Below the pieces are notes generated by a model, which saw only the letters and a list, made by a program, of their open reading frames with translations, ran no database searches and was not told the origin of the DNA. DNA of 64,000 nucleotides, taken from NCBI GenBank assembly GCA_026003835.1, contig BPHZ01000010.1:1-64000 (forward strand), given 5' to 3'. The DNA comes from Herpetosiphonaceae bacterium (GTDB lineage Bacteria; Chloroflexota; Chloroflexia; Chloroflexales; Herpetosiphonaceae). Of this stretch, positions 37,413 through 45,770 are shown piece by piece. Made by a program: the position numbers and the translations under genes. Numbering within the stretch: position 1 is the first letter of the stretch; the number at the start of each line of letters is the position of its first letter.

Positions 37413-38807
37413 TTATGCAGAGTCCGGCATACCCTTCTGCCGCTCAGCCAGCGCGGGAGCTAGCTGCGCCACAGCCCTGTCGGTATACTGGAAAACGTGA
37501 TCCCATATGTAATCGATGAGCGCCAGCGCCCTGTGTAGCTCCAGAACTCGGCAACGTCCTTGTTCATCAATGTGCAGCAGCTTCCGCTCGCCATCGCTGA
37601 TCTTGTGCCGTCCGTATTCCTCGTTTGGAGCACACAGCGCCTGCATGTTCTGCAGTGTTTTGGCGATATCGAAATCGACCTGGACAGCAAAACGCTCCTC
37701 CATCCACTGCTCGATGCGGTCATCCAGTTGCTCCCTGGTCAGCGGTCTGCGTGCCGTCAGCAGGTGGTAATAGGCCAGGATTATCTCCTTACACTCCTCC
37801 TCGTCGGCTGCGTCGACTAATGTGTGCAGGACCCCTTGGTTTGTGACCAGATTTTTGAAGAAGAGCGTGTCCGTAACCTGCTTGAGAAACTTGAGCCGCT
37901 TGTTCTTGTAGGTATTGTACTGCTTGACCGCGAAGCCACCGAGCGTCATGCCGACTGAGAGAGTCGCTGCCAGGATGGTATAGAGGTGCGCGGAGCTATG
38001 GATCTCCGGCACGATGTTGGCGGCGACCTCCGGTCCCAGCAGCAGCAGCAGCAGCGCACCGATGATCAGTCCCAGGCTAGGCAGGATCTTGAGCAGCAAG
38101 GGGATGGCAGCGCCGATGGCCGGGATACCGAAGAGCAAACGATCCTTCCAACTCATATGGATGTTGACGTTTGGGAAGAGCAATTCCAGGTCGTGGCGCG
38201 GGATGTTTTTGTAGAGGTAGAGGTAAAGTTTGCCAGGGGTGAAGTTAAGCCGATCGCGCTTCACGCCTTTGGCCTGGAAATATGCCTCGTCTTTGAACTT
38301 AAGGAGCAGGGCGACGCGCTGAAGGTTGTCAACTTCGAGATCGATTCGGCGCAACCAGCGCTTCCGCGAGACGGTGATGAAGTTATCGCCGCGATAGTAA
38401 CAGATGATGCGTTCATAGTCATTGAAGTCGACGCTGGTCTTGACCGGTATCAGCGACTCGCTGCGAAAGGCCTCCTGCAGCTCGTCATGACTGAGCGGGA
38501 TATAGTTGGCCCGTTGCAATACCTGCTCAAAGGCCTGCACCAGGATTGCCTCACAGCGGGCCAATGCCGCCTCATCATAGTTACGTAGCACCCGGGTGTC
38601 GCAGTCCGGGTTGTACGGTGCGAAAGCGTCCTTGAGCGCCTCTATCGTGGCTTGTGAGCGGTAGTGGTAGTAGGCTGCCAGGATCTCGCAGAAGCGCCGA
38701 AACTGCTCGGCCTCATCGCCGCTAAGAAGACCGTCTTCGATGCACAACTCGATCAGGTCGGTGCGGCGATAAGGGATGAACGCTTCGCGTCCCTGATATT
38801 CAGCCAT
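37413..38807 (-). CDS. DUF3754 (TMEM143-like) membrane protein
   Basis: About 464 residues from the ATG at 38807 (MAEYQGREAFIPY), which follows GAGGTG; the upstream frame to 38918 lacks support. The N-terminal soluble part has FIPYRRTDLIELCIEDGLL and the central SVDFNDYERIICYYRG block typical of DUF3754. Two or three hydrophobic segments lie about two thirds along (IGAAIPLLLKILPSLGLIIG, ALLLLLLGP, and LYTILAATLSVGMTLGGFAV). A soluble C-terminus follows. The family is shared by bacteria and eukaryotic mitochondria (TMEM143) and has no known activity. Monocistronic. Confidence 0.85.
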   Translation of the reverse strand: MAEYQGREAFIPYRRTDLIELCIEDGLLSGDEAEQFRRFCEILAAYYHYRSQATIEALKDAFAPYNPDCDTRVLRNYDEAALARCEAILVQAFEQVLQRANYIPLSHDELQEAFRSESLIPVKTSVDFNDYERIICYYRGDNFITVSRKRWLRRIDLEVDNLQRVALLLKFKDEAYFQAKGVKRDRLNFTPGKLYLYLYKNIPRHDLELLFPNVNIHMSWKDRLLFGIPAIGAAIPLLLKILPSLGLIIGALLLLLLGPEVAANIVPEIHSSAHLYTILAATLSVGMTLGGFAVKQYNTYKNKRLKFLKQVTDTLFFKNLVTNQGVLHTLVDAADEEECKEIILAYYHLLTARRPLTREQLDDRIEQWMEERFAVQVDFDIAKTLQNMQALCAPNEEYGRHKISDGERKLLHIDEQGRCRVLELHRALALIDYIWDHVFQYTDRAVAQLAPALAERQKGMPDSA

Positions 38808-39020
38808 GAAGCACCTCGCGGGAAATGCTATGTTGTGGGGGCACCATGCCGGCCCATCAGGCAGGATCGCCATAAATGGTCTTAGGCCATTATAGCGGGC
38901 TCTTTGTCCCCGACGCAATGCCTATCAAGCGCCGATTTAAAACAGCTGCCCAAATGCTAGCAGAGCCAGGCTGCCCTGGCTCTGCTAGATTGCCTGTGAC
39001 GGCACTGCGATCAATGTAAC

Positions 39021-39509
39021 TCAAGGTTCTCTTTTCCATGAGACAACAATGCCTGGATCCTGGCTTTGAGCCGCGCGCTCGTACCAATGGATGAGTCTGC
39101 CGCTGACCTTGAACCCGGCAGCTGCGGCGATGATCCCCGGGATGATGGCGAAGCTAGGCCATGTTTCTCTACCGAGGATGATCATTATCCCAAGCGGCGT
39201 TGCCAGCCCGGTGATAAGCGCGAAGAAGGGGCGGGTGGTCGTTCTGTAACGTTGCGGGTTGGTGAGGGGGCGAAAGAAGAGCGCTGTTACCAGGGCAAGG
39301 AGCAGGCTGGCGAGGGCGCCGAGCGGCAGCCCAACAATACCGCCAATACAGCCACCATAGATTGTCCCGATGATCGGGAAGAGGAGTGTGCCATAAAGAG
39401 CGCCGAGGCCCGCGCCGGCCCCCAGTCCTGCCAGGGTTCCTCGCCAGAAGAATCCCCAGATCATAGAGCGTATACCGAGGGTCGCTGATGAAGCAGGTAC
39501 GTGATACAT
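39021..39509 (-). CDS. Glycine-rich polytopic membrane protein
   Basis: About 162 residues from the ATG at 39509 (MYHVPASSATLG), which follows AAGGAGG with a 6-base gap; the longer frame to 39599 has no ribosome site. It has four hydrophobic helices with many small residues (LAGLGAGAGLGALYGTLLFP, IVGLPLGALASLLLALVTAL), like glycine-zipper membrane proteins. No function can be given. Confidence 0.7.
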   Translation of the reverse strand: MYHVPASSATLGIRSMIWGFFWRGTLAGLGAGAGLGALYGTLLFPIIGTIYGGCIGGIVGLPLGALASLLLALVTALFFRPLTNPQRYRTTTRPFFALITGLATPLGIMIILGRETWPSFAIIPGIIAAAAGFKVSGRLIHWYERAAQSQDPGIVVSWKREP

Positions 39510-39628
39510 TGCGGCCTCCTTCAGGAAAAGCTCTTCTCTGATTGTAGCCGAGAGCGGAGCGGATCGATAGGGAGCATAATCGCTGTTTGCGTAGGACACT
39601 TATTATGGAGAAAGGAGGAGAAAACATC

Positions 39629-39654
39629 GGGAGCCGCCCAAAAGGGCGGCTCCC
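39629..39654. repeat. 26-bp hairpin, left flank of the insertion sequence
   Basis: GGGAGCCGCCC, AAAA loop, GGGCGGCTCCC. The same 26 bases occur at the other end of the element (41246-41271) with the loop in the same orientation, so the pair is a direct repeat. Confidence 0.9.
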
Positions 39655-41245
39655 CCTGAAGTTTGGCCCTTTATCATGAACACTTGAAAAAGCGACCTCG
39701 CTTGGCTATGCTGAAGGTGTCAAATCACCAGCACCCCAAGGAGGTCGCTATGCCTCAGCATACCACAGCTGCCACGCCCACACCACCCTTACTGGCCCGC
39801 TTGCTCGCGCTGGTCGAGTCCCACCGTCCCGCCTTTCGCCAACAGCGCACCTTTCACCGCGCCACCGCGCTGCTCGTCGGCATGCTCGGCGCCTCTGCCC
39901 GCCATACCCTCACCCAAGCCCTGATCGCGCTGGGGCTGATTGACATCGATTGGTCCGCGTTCTATCGCCTCTTCTCGCGAGCCCGCATCGATCTGCCCAC
40001 CTTGCAGCACCAGCTCTTCGTCAGCACCCTGGCCAACGCGCCCGCCGATCAGCCCTACGTCGTGGCCGTCGCTGGCGTGGCCTTCCCCCGCACGAGTCGC
40101 CGCATGCCCGGCGTCGGCTGGCGCAAGGCCCCCAACACCGCGCCCTTCCGCGCCGGCCTTGCCCTCGCCCAACGCTTCTGCATCCTCCATTGGCTGCCCG
40201 CGCTGGAGCACGGCTGGACGCGCGCCATCGCGCTGATCTGTCTGCCCTGCTTCACCCCCAAAGCCCGCCCCGCTGCCGCCCCGCCCATGCGCGAGTGGGA
40301 GGCGGCCTTGCAGGCGCTCCAGACGCTGCGGGTGGCCCTCGATACCGCTGGTCGTCCCAGGCAGTGGATCGTCGTGCTGGCCGATGGCAGCTATGATGTC
40401 GTTGAGCTGTGGCGGGCGCTGCCCCATCACACTGCCTTGCTGGCCCGTACCGCCCGCAATCGCGCGTTGCGTCAGCTCCCACCGCCCCCCGCGGCGCGCG
40501 GGCGGCGGCGCGTGTATGGCGACCAGGCGCCCACGCCTGCCGACTGGCTGCAGCAGCGGCGCGGCTGGCAGGAGACCAGCCAGGTCGTCCGTGGCCATCC
40601 GCGGCGGCTGCGCTACCGCATTGAAGGACCCTATCTGCGCCAACGGGCCCCGCTGCATCCGCTCTGGCTGGTGCTGATGGGCGGCGAGCACTACCGGCGG
40701 CATGGACGCGAGAAGCGCCGCGATCCGGTGCCGGTGCTGGTGTCGGCCATCGCCACAGCGGATGGGGGCTGGGGGCTGCCGCTGCCGGTGGCGGCGCTGC
40801 TGGTCTGGTTGTGGCAACGCTGGGAAGTGGAGGTGGCGCACCGCGAGCTGAAAAGCGGTTTTGGGGTCGGAGCAATGCAGTGCTGGCACCGCGAGGGCAC
40901 CATCCGGAGCGTGCAGTGGGGCGTCTGGGCCTACGGCGTGTGTCTGCTGGCAGCGTATCAGAGCTGGGGCATCTGTGGAGGACCGCGCCCACCTGGGCGC
41001 TGGTGGTGCGGATCACAGCGCTGGTCAGTGAGTACGCTCTGGCGGAATTTGCGGGCAGCCTGGTGGCAGGGGCCGCCATTTCAGGCCCGTCATCCGCGCA
41101 CACCGAGCAACTGGGCCAAAAAAGAAGCCTGGCTAGCGGTCATGCTCAATAGTGTGGCGGGATCAACGCGCCTGTAAGCGTGCCGATCCGGCCATCCATC
41201 TCATCCCTGGCGTCTCTGACGTTGGTTCAAAGAGCCAAAGCCCAG
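39655..41245 (+). mobile_element. Insertion sequence, IS4-like, single transposase gene
   Basis: About 1.59 kb. The left end CTGAAGTTTGGCCCTTT and the reverse complement of the right end CTGGGCTTTGGCTCTTT match at 13 of 17 positions and look like imperfect terminal inverted repeats. One gene fills the element. Outside both ends lies an identical 26-base hairpin, which is either an unusually long target duplication or a duplicated landing site. Confidence 0.75.
39750..41177 (+). CDS. DDE transposase (IS4-like), first catalytic Asp missing
   Basis: 475 residues from the ATG at 39750 (MPQHTTAATPT), which follows AAGGAGG. The N-terminal helical region (LVGMLGASARHTLTQALIAL) is a typical DNA-binding part. 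The RNase-H-like core has the second Asp in VVLADGSYDVVELW and the Glu in WEVEVAHRELKSGFGVG. At the place of the first Asp the sequence is YVVAVAGVAFPRTSRRMPG; related proteins, as I recall them, have a VDG here. GCT could be a single change from GAT, so the enzyme is predicted inactive unless this is an error. The frame is otherwise intact to the end. Confidence 0.85.
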   Translation: MPQHTTAATPTPPLLARLLALVESHRPAFRQQRTFHRATALLVGMLGASARHTLTQALIALGLIDIDWSAFYRLFSRARIDLPTLQHQLFVSTLANAPADQPYVVAVAGVAFPRTSRRMPGVGWRKAPNTAPFRAGLALAQRFCILHWLPALEHGWTRAIALICLPCFTPKARPAAAPPMREWEAALQALQTLRVALDTAGRPRQWIVVLADGSYDVVELWRALPHHTALLARTARNRALRQLPPPPAARGRRRVYGDQAPTPADWLQQRRGWQETSQVVRGHPRRLRYRIEGPYLRQRAPLHPLWLVLMGGEHYRRHGREKRRDPVPVLVSAIATADGGWGLPLPVAALLVWLWQRWEVEVAHRELKSGFGVGAMQCWHREGTIRSVQWGVWAYGVCLLAAYQSWGICGGPRPPGRWWCGSQRWSVSTLWRNLRAAWWQGPPFQARHPRTPSNWAKKEAWLAVMLNSVAGSTRL

Positions 41246-41271
41246 GGGAGCCGCCCAAAAGGGCGGCTCCC
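41246..41271. repeat. 26-bp hairpin, right flank of the insertion sequence
   Basis: Identical to 39629-39654, including AAAA loop orientation. It could also act as a terminator for the transposase or for the lipase gene that ends at 41301 on the other strand, although no T-run follows. Confidence 0.9.
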
Positions 41272-41300
41272 TTGTCCCCGGCAGCGCGATAAGACGGTGG

Positions 41301-42974
41301 CTAGTTCCCTGCAGGAAGCGTATCAGCCTTCATACCGTCGGTTATGACCGGCATGTTCATGGGGAACGAGCGCTCGTAGGGTAGACCAGCAGGACTGATG
41401 CCGGTGACTGTGACGCCGAGTTGGTAGAGGCCGACAGCGCCAGGAGCGGTCATTGCCATGCCGGCGCGGCCTTTGCCTGAGGCGCTGGCCCGCTGGTGAG
41501 TCTGAGGAGCCTTCGCTCCCCGTCCGCCCTGGGGGGTTCCGGTGAGAAGCGCCTCGACGTCAACGCGATTGGCCGGCCGGCCGCCGGCCTCAACGCTGGC
41601 GCTCAGTCTGAAGTTGCCGCCCCGCTTGACCAGCGCCTGATCGCGTACCAGCCGCGCTTGCAGCGGGCTGTCGAGGTCGGCGACGAGCAGGAAGGGCGCA
41701 TGCTGTGGTCCGCTAATCTTGACCGACCAGCTGCCGCTCTGCGGTTTGGGAACGGTAACGCTGTAGTGGAAAGCGCCTCTGAAGATTCCCTCGTCAGCGA
41801 CTGGCTGTGCCACGGGATAGCTTACGCCTGCGGGGTCGATGACGGCGACGCTAAGCTGATCGCTGGCCGCAAGCAGGTCGAAGGTGATCTCGCGGACGTT
41901 CTCCTCGACGGGCAGGCTCAACAGCGCGCTATCCCCCTCCAGTGTACCGCCGCGCAAAATAACGCTGCTGGTCTGCTCCTGGGGCATAGGTTTGGCCCTG
42001 CCCTGGTTGCGGCCGCCGGTCAGGGCGATCCTGCTCGCGGCAACGTCGCTCTCAACACTGCTTGTGCGCCATGTCGAACGTACCGTCGGCTCGATGCGCG
42101 ACCAAACCAGGCTGCCCTTGCGGATGCCGTCGTGATCGATGTCGGCGGTGAAGAGGCGGGCATACTGGAGCGGATGATGGGAGCTTGCAACCGTTACAAC
42201 ACCGTCGTTGCTGCCATACTGGCTCAGGTACAGGCCGCCAAACCACTCAGCCGAGAACCATGGCCCATGGTCGGTCCCGCCCGAAGTGTAGATGCGAACG
42301 TTCCTATTCTCGGCGCGGTAGTCGGTTACGGAGCGGAAGTAGCTCATATAGCCCGTCTGCATAACGTAGGTGCCGTCGTCGTGCTGCCCAAGCAGCGCGG
42401 CCAGCCACCAGGCCCACCAGCTGTAGGCCAGGTCGGCAAGCTGCGAGCCGTGATGCGGTGAGCCGAGCGTGACTAGCTTCTGGATCTTGGAAGAAGCACC
42501 GTAGTGAACAATAGCGCTGTTGGTGTCGACGCCTCCCTTGCTGTGCGCGATGACATTGACCGAAGAGACACCGAAATGCCGGAGGATCACATCCAGTTGC
42601 TTGTTGAGGGTGGCGCCGTTTGCCCACATTGAGCTGGCCGGCCCATCCACCTCGTCGTCAAGGCTCACGAAGGCTGTGCGGTAGCCGCTGAAGTAGGCCA
42701 GGTTGTACATGTCGTTGGTGCCGTTGTATACCGTTGGCCCCCACCAGTTTTGCGCCTTACCATGGAGGCCGTGGACAAACACCAGGACTGGTTTTGACGT
42801 ACTGCCCGGCGGGATGGCTCCAACCCAAACACGTCCCTTGCCGGGGCCGTTGACCTCGGCAATCAATGTTGGGGCAGGAGGTGTAGAGGCGACAGCAGAC
42901 TTGGGAAGGCTCAGGCTGACCCCAGTGAGGAGTAGGGTGAGCAGCAGAGCGGCACGAACAAGACGAAAGACCAT
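41301..42974 (-). CDS. Secreted lipase/esterase (alpha/beta hydrolase) with C-terminal beta domains
   Basis: About 557 residues from the ATG at 42974, which follows AAAGGAG and begins a good signal peptide (LVRAALLLTLLLTGVSLSLP). The hydrolase domain has the oxyanion region KPVLVFVHGLHG, the nucleophile elbow VIAHSKGGVD (Ser), the Asp in YGSNDGVVTVASS and the His in DIDHDGIRKG. This is the pattern of triacylglycerol lipase/PGAP1-like esterases. Residues ~360-557 form one or two beta-sandwich domains (VREITFDLLAASDQLSVAVI; GSWSVKISGP), probably for substrate or wall contact. It is expected to act outside the cell. The insertion sequence lies just downstream. Confidence 0.9.
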   Translation of the reverse strand: MVFRLVRAALLLTLLLTGVSLSLPKSAVASTPPAPTLIAEVNGPGKGRVWVGAIPPGSTSKPVLVFVHGLHGKAQNWWGPTVYNGTNDMYNLAYFSGYRTAFVSLDDEVDGPASSMWANGATLNKQLDVILRHFGVSSVNVIAHSKGGVDTNSAIVHYGASSKIQKLVTLGSPHHGSQLADLAYSWWAWWLAALLGQHDDGTYVMQTGYMSYFRSVTDYRAENRNVRIYTSGGTDHGPWFSAEWFGGLYLSQYGSNDGVVTVASSHHPLQYARLFTADIDHDGIRKGSLVWSRIEPTVRSTWRTSSVESDVAASRIALTGGRNQGRAKPMPQEQTSSVILRGGTLEGDSALLSLPVEENVREITFDLLAASDQLSVAVIDPAGVSYPVAQPVADEGIFRGAFHYSVTVPKPQSGSWSVKISGPQHAPFLLVADLDSPLQARLVRDQALVKRGGNFRLSASVEAGGRPANRVDVEALLTGTPQGGRGAKAPQTHQRASASGKGRAGMAMTAPGAVGLYQLGVTVTGISPAGLPYERSFPMNMPVITDGMKADTLPAGN

Positions 42975-43237
42975 AAGCGCTCCTTTGCGTTTACAGTATT
43001 GATGTGAATGTCCAGGGTCTGAGATACCACGCTGCCAGGAGACGCCCGCATTGTACATGAGAAGCAGCGAATTTGTCAAAAAACGGTTATTTCTGAATTT
43101 TGTGATACTATTTGGTACGCTGGGGCCGGAGTCTCCCTCAAGAGCCCCTCAGTGAAGTGAGTAGTGGCATTGTTGTATAAGTGGTATGATTCTGCACCAG
43201 AAGCGTGGAGGATCATCGAGAGGTTTCGGAGGTGCCT

Positions 43238-44386
43238 ATGTACGGACGAAAGCTAGATCCTCATCCAATTACGCCGGGACTCTCAGTGCGTGAGCTGGTA
43301 GATGACCACTTTTTCGCTTATAATGCTGCCCGGCTACGCGAGGCTTGCCAGATCCTGGCGCGTAAGGTGATTCAACCCGATGTCACCCTGGGCGTAACGC
43401 TTTCTGGGGCGCTCACCCCTACAGGGCTTGGCTACTCAGCATTGGTGCCGCTGATCGATGCCGGAATGATTGATTGGATCGTCTCCACCGGCGCCAATCT
43501 CTACCATGATATCCACCGCTCACTTGGCTTTGAGCTGTACAATACGACGCCCAACGTCGACGATATTGCGCTGCGCGAGCGGCATATTATCCGCATTTAT
43601 GACATCCTTTTCGAGCAGGATGTTTTGCTCAAATCCGATGCCTTCCTGTATCGAGTGTTTCGCTCAGAGGAATTTCAGCGCAAGATGTCGACGGCGGAGA
43701 TGCACTATCAACTGGGCAAGTACGTGCGAGCGCGCGAGAAGGCGCTGGGCATAACATACCGTTCGGTGCTGGGAGCGGCCTACGAGGCAGGTGTTCCAAT
43801 CTATACCTCCAGTCCCGGCGACTCGACGATTGGTATGAATGTGGCGGCATTGCGCATGCGCGGCTGGAAGCTGGAGATCGATGTCGAGGCCGATGTCAAC
43901 GAGACGACGGCGATTGTCTATGATGCGAAAAGCAGCGGCGGCAAAAGCGCGGTGCTGATCTTCGGCGGCGGATCGCCTAAGAATTTTATTCTGCAAACGG
44001 AGCCGCAGATTCAGGAGGTTATGGGTATTCCCGAGAAGGGGCACGACTACTTCATTCAGATCACTGATGCACGGGTCGATACCGGCGGTCTTTCGGGCGC
44101 AACCCCTAGCGAGGCGATGACCTGGGGCAAGGTCGATCCCGATCAGCTGCCCGATACGGTGGTCTGCTATACCGACTCGACCATCGCTATGCCGATTATT
44201 GCTGCCTACCTCTTGGAGACGGCGCAGTCTCGCCCGCATAAACGACTCTATGAACGACGAGCGGAGATGGTCGAGAAGCTACATCAGGCCTATCTGGCAC
44301 ATGGCCCGCTTGGTGCCCAGGACGAGCCGCTGACCATCGAGGATGAAGGTGTTACCGAGGGTGGCCCTGGGGGCCGGCCGGCGTAG
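43238..44386 (+). CDS. Deoxyhypusine-synthase-like protein (bacterial DHS family)
   Basis: 382 residues from the ATG at 43238 (MYGRKLDPHPI), which follows CGGAGGTG. The NAD-binding and substrate segments of deoxyhypusine synthase are present: LSGALTPTGLGYSALVPLID, IVSTGANLYHDIHRSLG, and the catalytic-lysine loop FGGGSPKNFILQTEPQ. Bacteria lack the archaeal/eukaryotic target eIF5A, and related bacterial proteins are thought to act on small polyamines (homospermidine- or spermidine-type products). Which reaction occurs here cannot be told. It is single, with no polyamine genes next to it. Size and motifs are complete. Confidence 0.9.
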   Translation: MYGRKLDPHPITPGLSVRELVDDHFFAYNAARLREACQILARKVIQPDVTLGVTLSGALTPTGLGYSALVPLIDAGMIDWIVSTGANLYHDIHRSLGFELYNTTPNVDDIALRERHIIRIYDILFEQDVLLKSDAFLYRVFRSEEFQRKMSTAEMHYQLGKYVRAREKALGITYRSVLGAAYEAGVPIYTSSPGDSTIGMNVAALRMRGWKLEIDVEADVNETTAIVYDAKSSGGKSAVLIFGGGSPKNFILQTEPQIQEVMGIPEKGHDYFIQITDARVDTGGLSGATPSEAMTWGKVDPDQLPDTVVCYTDSTIAMPIIAAYLLETAQSRPHKRLYERRAEMVEKLHQAYLAHGPLGAQDEPLTIEDEGVTEGGPGGRPA

Positions 44387-44475
44387 GAACTGTAAACCAA
44401 CCGTGGGGCCGTGGGGCGGACCAGTCGTCCGCCCCTGGAGAGATGCTGATCCAACACTATGTTGGCCGCACTCTG

Positions 44476-45327
44476 CTACTGATAGGTGTAGAAGCCTCTG
44501 CCGGTCTTACGCCCAAGGTGCCCGGCAGCGACCATCTTGCGCAGCAGCGGGCAGGGCCGGTACTTGTCGTCTCCCAACCCGTGGTGGAGCACTTCCATAA
44601 TCGCCAGGCAGGTATCAAGGCCGATCAAGTCGGCCAGCGTCAGCGGCCCCATCGGGTGGTTCATCCCCAGCTTCATCACCGTATCGATCGCCTCTGCGGA
44701 AGCGACGCCCTCGTAAAGCGCAAAGATTGCTTCGTTGATCATCGGCATCAGGATGCGATTGGAGATAAAGCCGGGGTAGTCATTGACCTCCACCGGGGTC
44801 TTGCCCATCTTCCGTGCCAGCTCATCGACGGTGCGAAAGGTTTCGTCGCTGGTGCTGTAGCCGCGAATGACCTCAACCAGCTGCATAATCGGCACTGGGT
44901 TCATAAAGTGCATGCCGATCACTGCCTCCGGCCGGCGGGTGTTCGCGGCGATCTCGGTAATCGAGATCGAAGATGTGTTCGTTGCCAGAACCGCCCCCTG
45001 CTTGCAGACCTCGTCAAGCTTGCGGAAAATTTCAAATTTAAGTGGGGCGTGCTCGGTTGCTGCCTCAATAACAATCTCAGCATCGTGGAATGCATCATAG
45101 CTGGTGGTCGTCGTGATGCGCCTCAGAACGGCGTCTTTCTGCTCCGCCTGCAGCGATCCTTTCTTGATCAGCCGGTCAAGCGATGAGTGGATCGCCGCCA
45201 TGCCCTTACTGAGCGCTTCATCCGAGATATCGGCCAGGAGCACTGTGTAGCCTGTCTGTGCGGCAACCTGGGCGATCCCGCTGCCCATTTGTCCCGCGCC
45301 GACCACGCCGATTGTTTTGATATCCAT
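44476..45327 (-). CDS. hbd: 3-hydroxybutyryl-CoA dehydrogenase
   Basis: 283 residues. It oxidises 3-hydroxyacyl-CoA to 3-oxoacyl-CoA with NAD(P). The Rossmann start is [18 protein letters not shown]. The catalytic region has the His-Glu pair family context: [29 protein letters not shown]. The C-terminal domain is [37 protein letters not shown] and the end [11 protein letters not shown] thiolase (46806-47999) lies 1.5 kb upstream on the same strand; together they can join acetyl-CoA and 3-hydroxybutyryl-CoA. Confidence 0.96.
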   Translation of the reverse strand: MDIKTIGVVGAGQMGSGIAQVAAQTGYTVLLADISDEALSKGMAAIHSSLDRLIKKGSLQAEQKDAVLRRITTTTSYDAFHDAEIVIEAATEHAPLKFEIFRKLDEVCKQGAVLATNTSSISITEIAANTRRPEAVIGMHFMNPVPIMQLVEVIRGYSTSDETFRTVDELARKMGKTPVEVNDYPGFISNRILMPMINEAIFALYEGVASAEAIDTVMKLGMNHPMGPLTLADLIGLDTCLAIMEVLHHGLGDDKYRPCPLLRKMVAAGHLGRKTGRGFYTYQ

Positions 45328-45373
45328 TCTGCATCCTTTCTACTGTTATGATTACTGCACATGTGTGGATATA

Positions 45374-45525
45374 CGGCTGAGGGTGTCCCTATCAGGGGGA
45401 AGGGTGCGGGGTGGCCCCCCGCACCCCCGGCCTGACGGCGCACCTGTGCGTCCCTGCGGCTGAGGGAGTGCCTATCAGAATGAGGTAGTGGGCGGGGGAC
45501 ACCTCGCAGCCCCGGCCTGACGGCG
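45374..45525. repeat. Two diverged GC-rich tandem units
   Basis: Unit 1 at 45374-45440 and unit 2 at 45457-45525 both start CGGCTGAGGG and end CCCCGGCCTGACGGCG-like. Each has an internal inverted repeat (for example GGTGCGGGG...CCCCGCACC). It lies between hbd and the small gene at 45586. No gene is seen. Confidence 0.65.
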
Positions 45526-45585
45526 TGCATAATGACAGCCGACCTTTCCAGGCCGGCTGTTATTGTACACAATATTCTTATGCGA

Positions 45586-45759
45586 TTAAAGCCGCTGCTG
45601 TTGGGCTCCCTCAGTAGCCAGCTCTTGTCCGGCATCAAAATCTAGTTCATCGGGCCAAACCTTGAGCTCTGTGGCGGCGATGTAGCTGGCGAGGTAAGGG
45701 CTGATACGCCCCAGCTCGATCCCTTGTTCAAGGATTTCAATCAGATCATCCGTAGCCAT
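45586..45759 (-). CDS. Small acidic protein, 57 residues, in operon with degV
   Basis: ATG at 45757-45759 after a perfect AGGAGG with a 4-base gap; stop TAA at 45586. The peptide starts MATDDLIEILEQGIELGRIS and contains YLASYIAATELKVWPDELDF. It is helical and acidic, with no membrane segment. It begins only 12 bases after the degV stop, so it should be translated from the same RNA. I do not recognise it. Too short for ordinary gene lists. Confidence 0.7.
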   Translation of the reverse strand: MATDDLIEILEQGIELGRISPYLASYIAATELKVWPDELDFDAGQELATEGAQQQRL

Positions 45760-45770
45760 ACGTCCTCCTG

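Noticed and set aside
39789..41103. Long open frames on the minus strand inside the insertion sequence (366 and 283 codons)
   Set aside because: They lie opposite the transposase, have GC-driven Gly/Arg/Ala/Pro-rich content and no known motif; they are shadows of the real gene.
45168..45638. 156-codon minus-strand frame over the hbd start and the GC-rich repeat
   Set aside because: Its 3' third is out-of-frame hbd; the rest is repeat DNA, and it conflicts with the well-supported 57-codon gene at 45586-45759.
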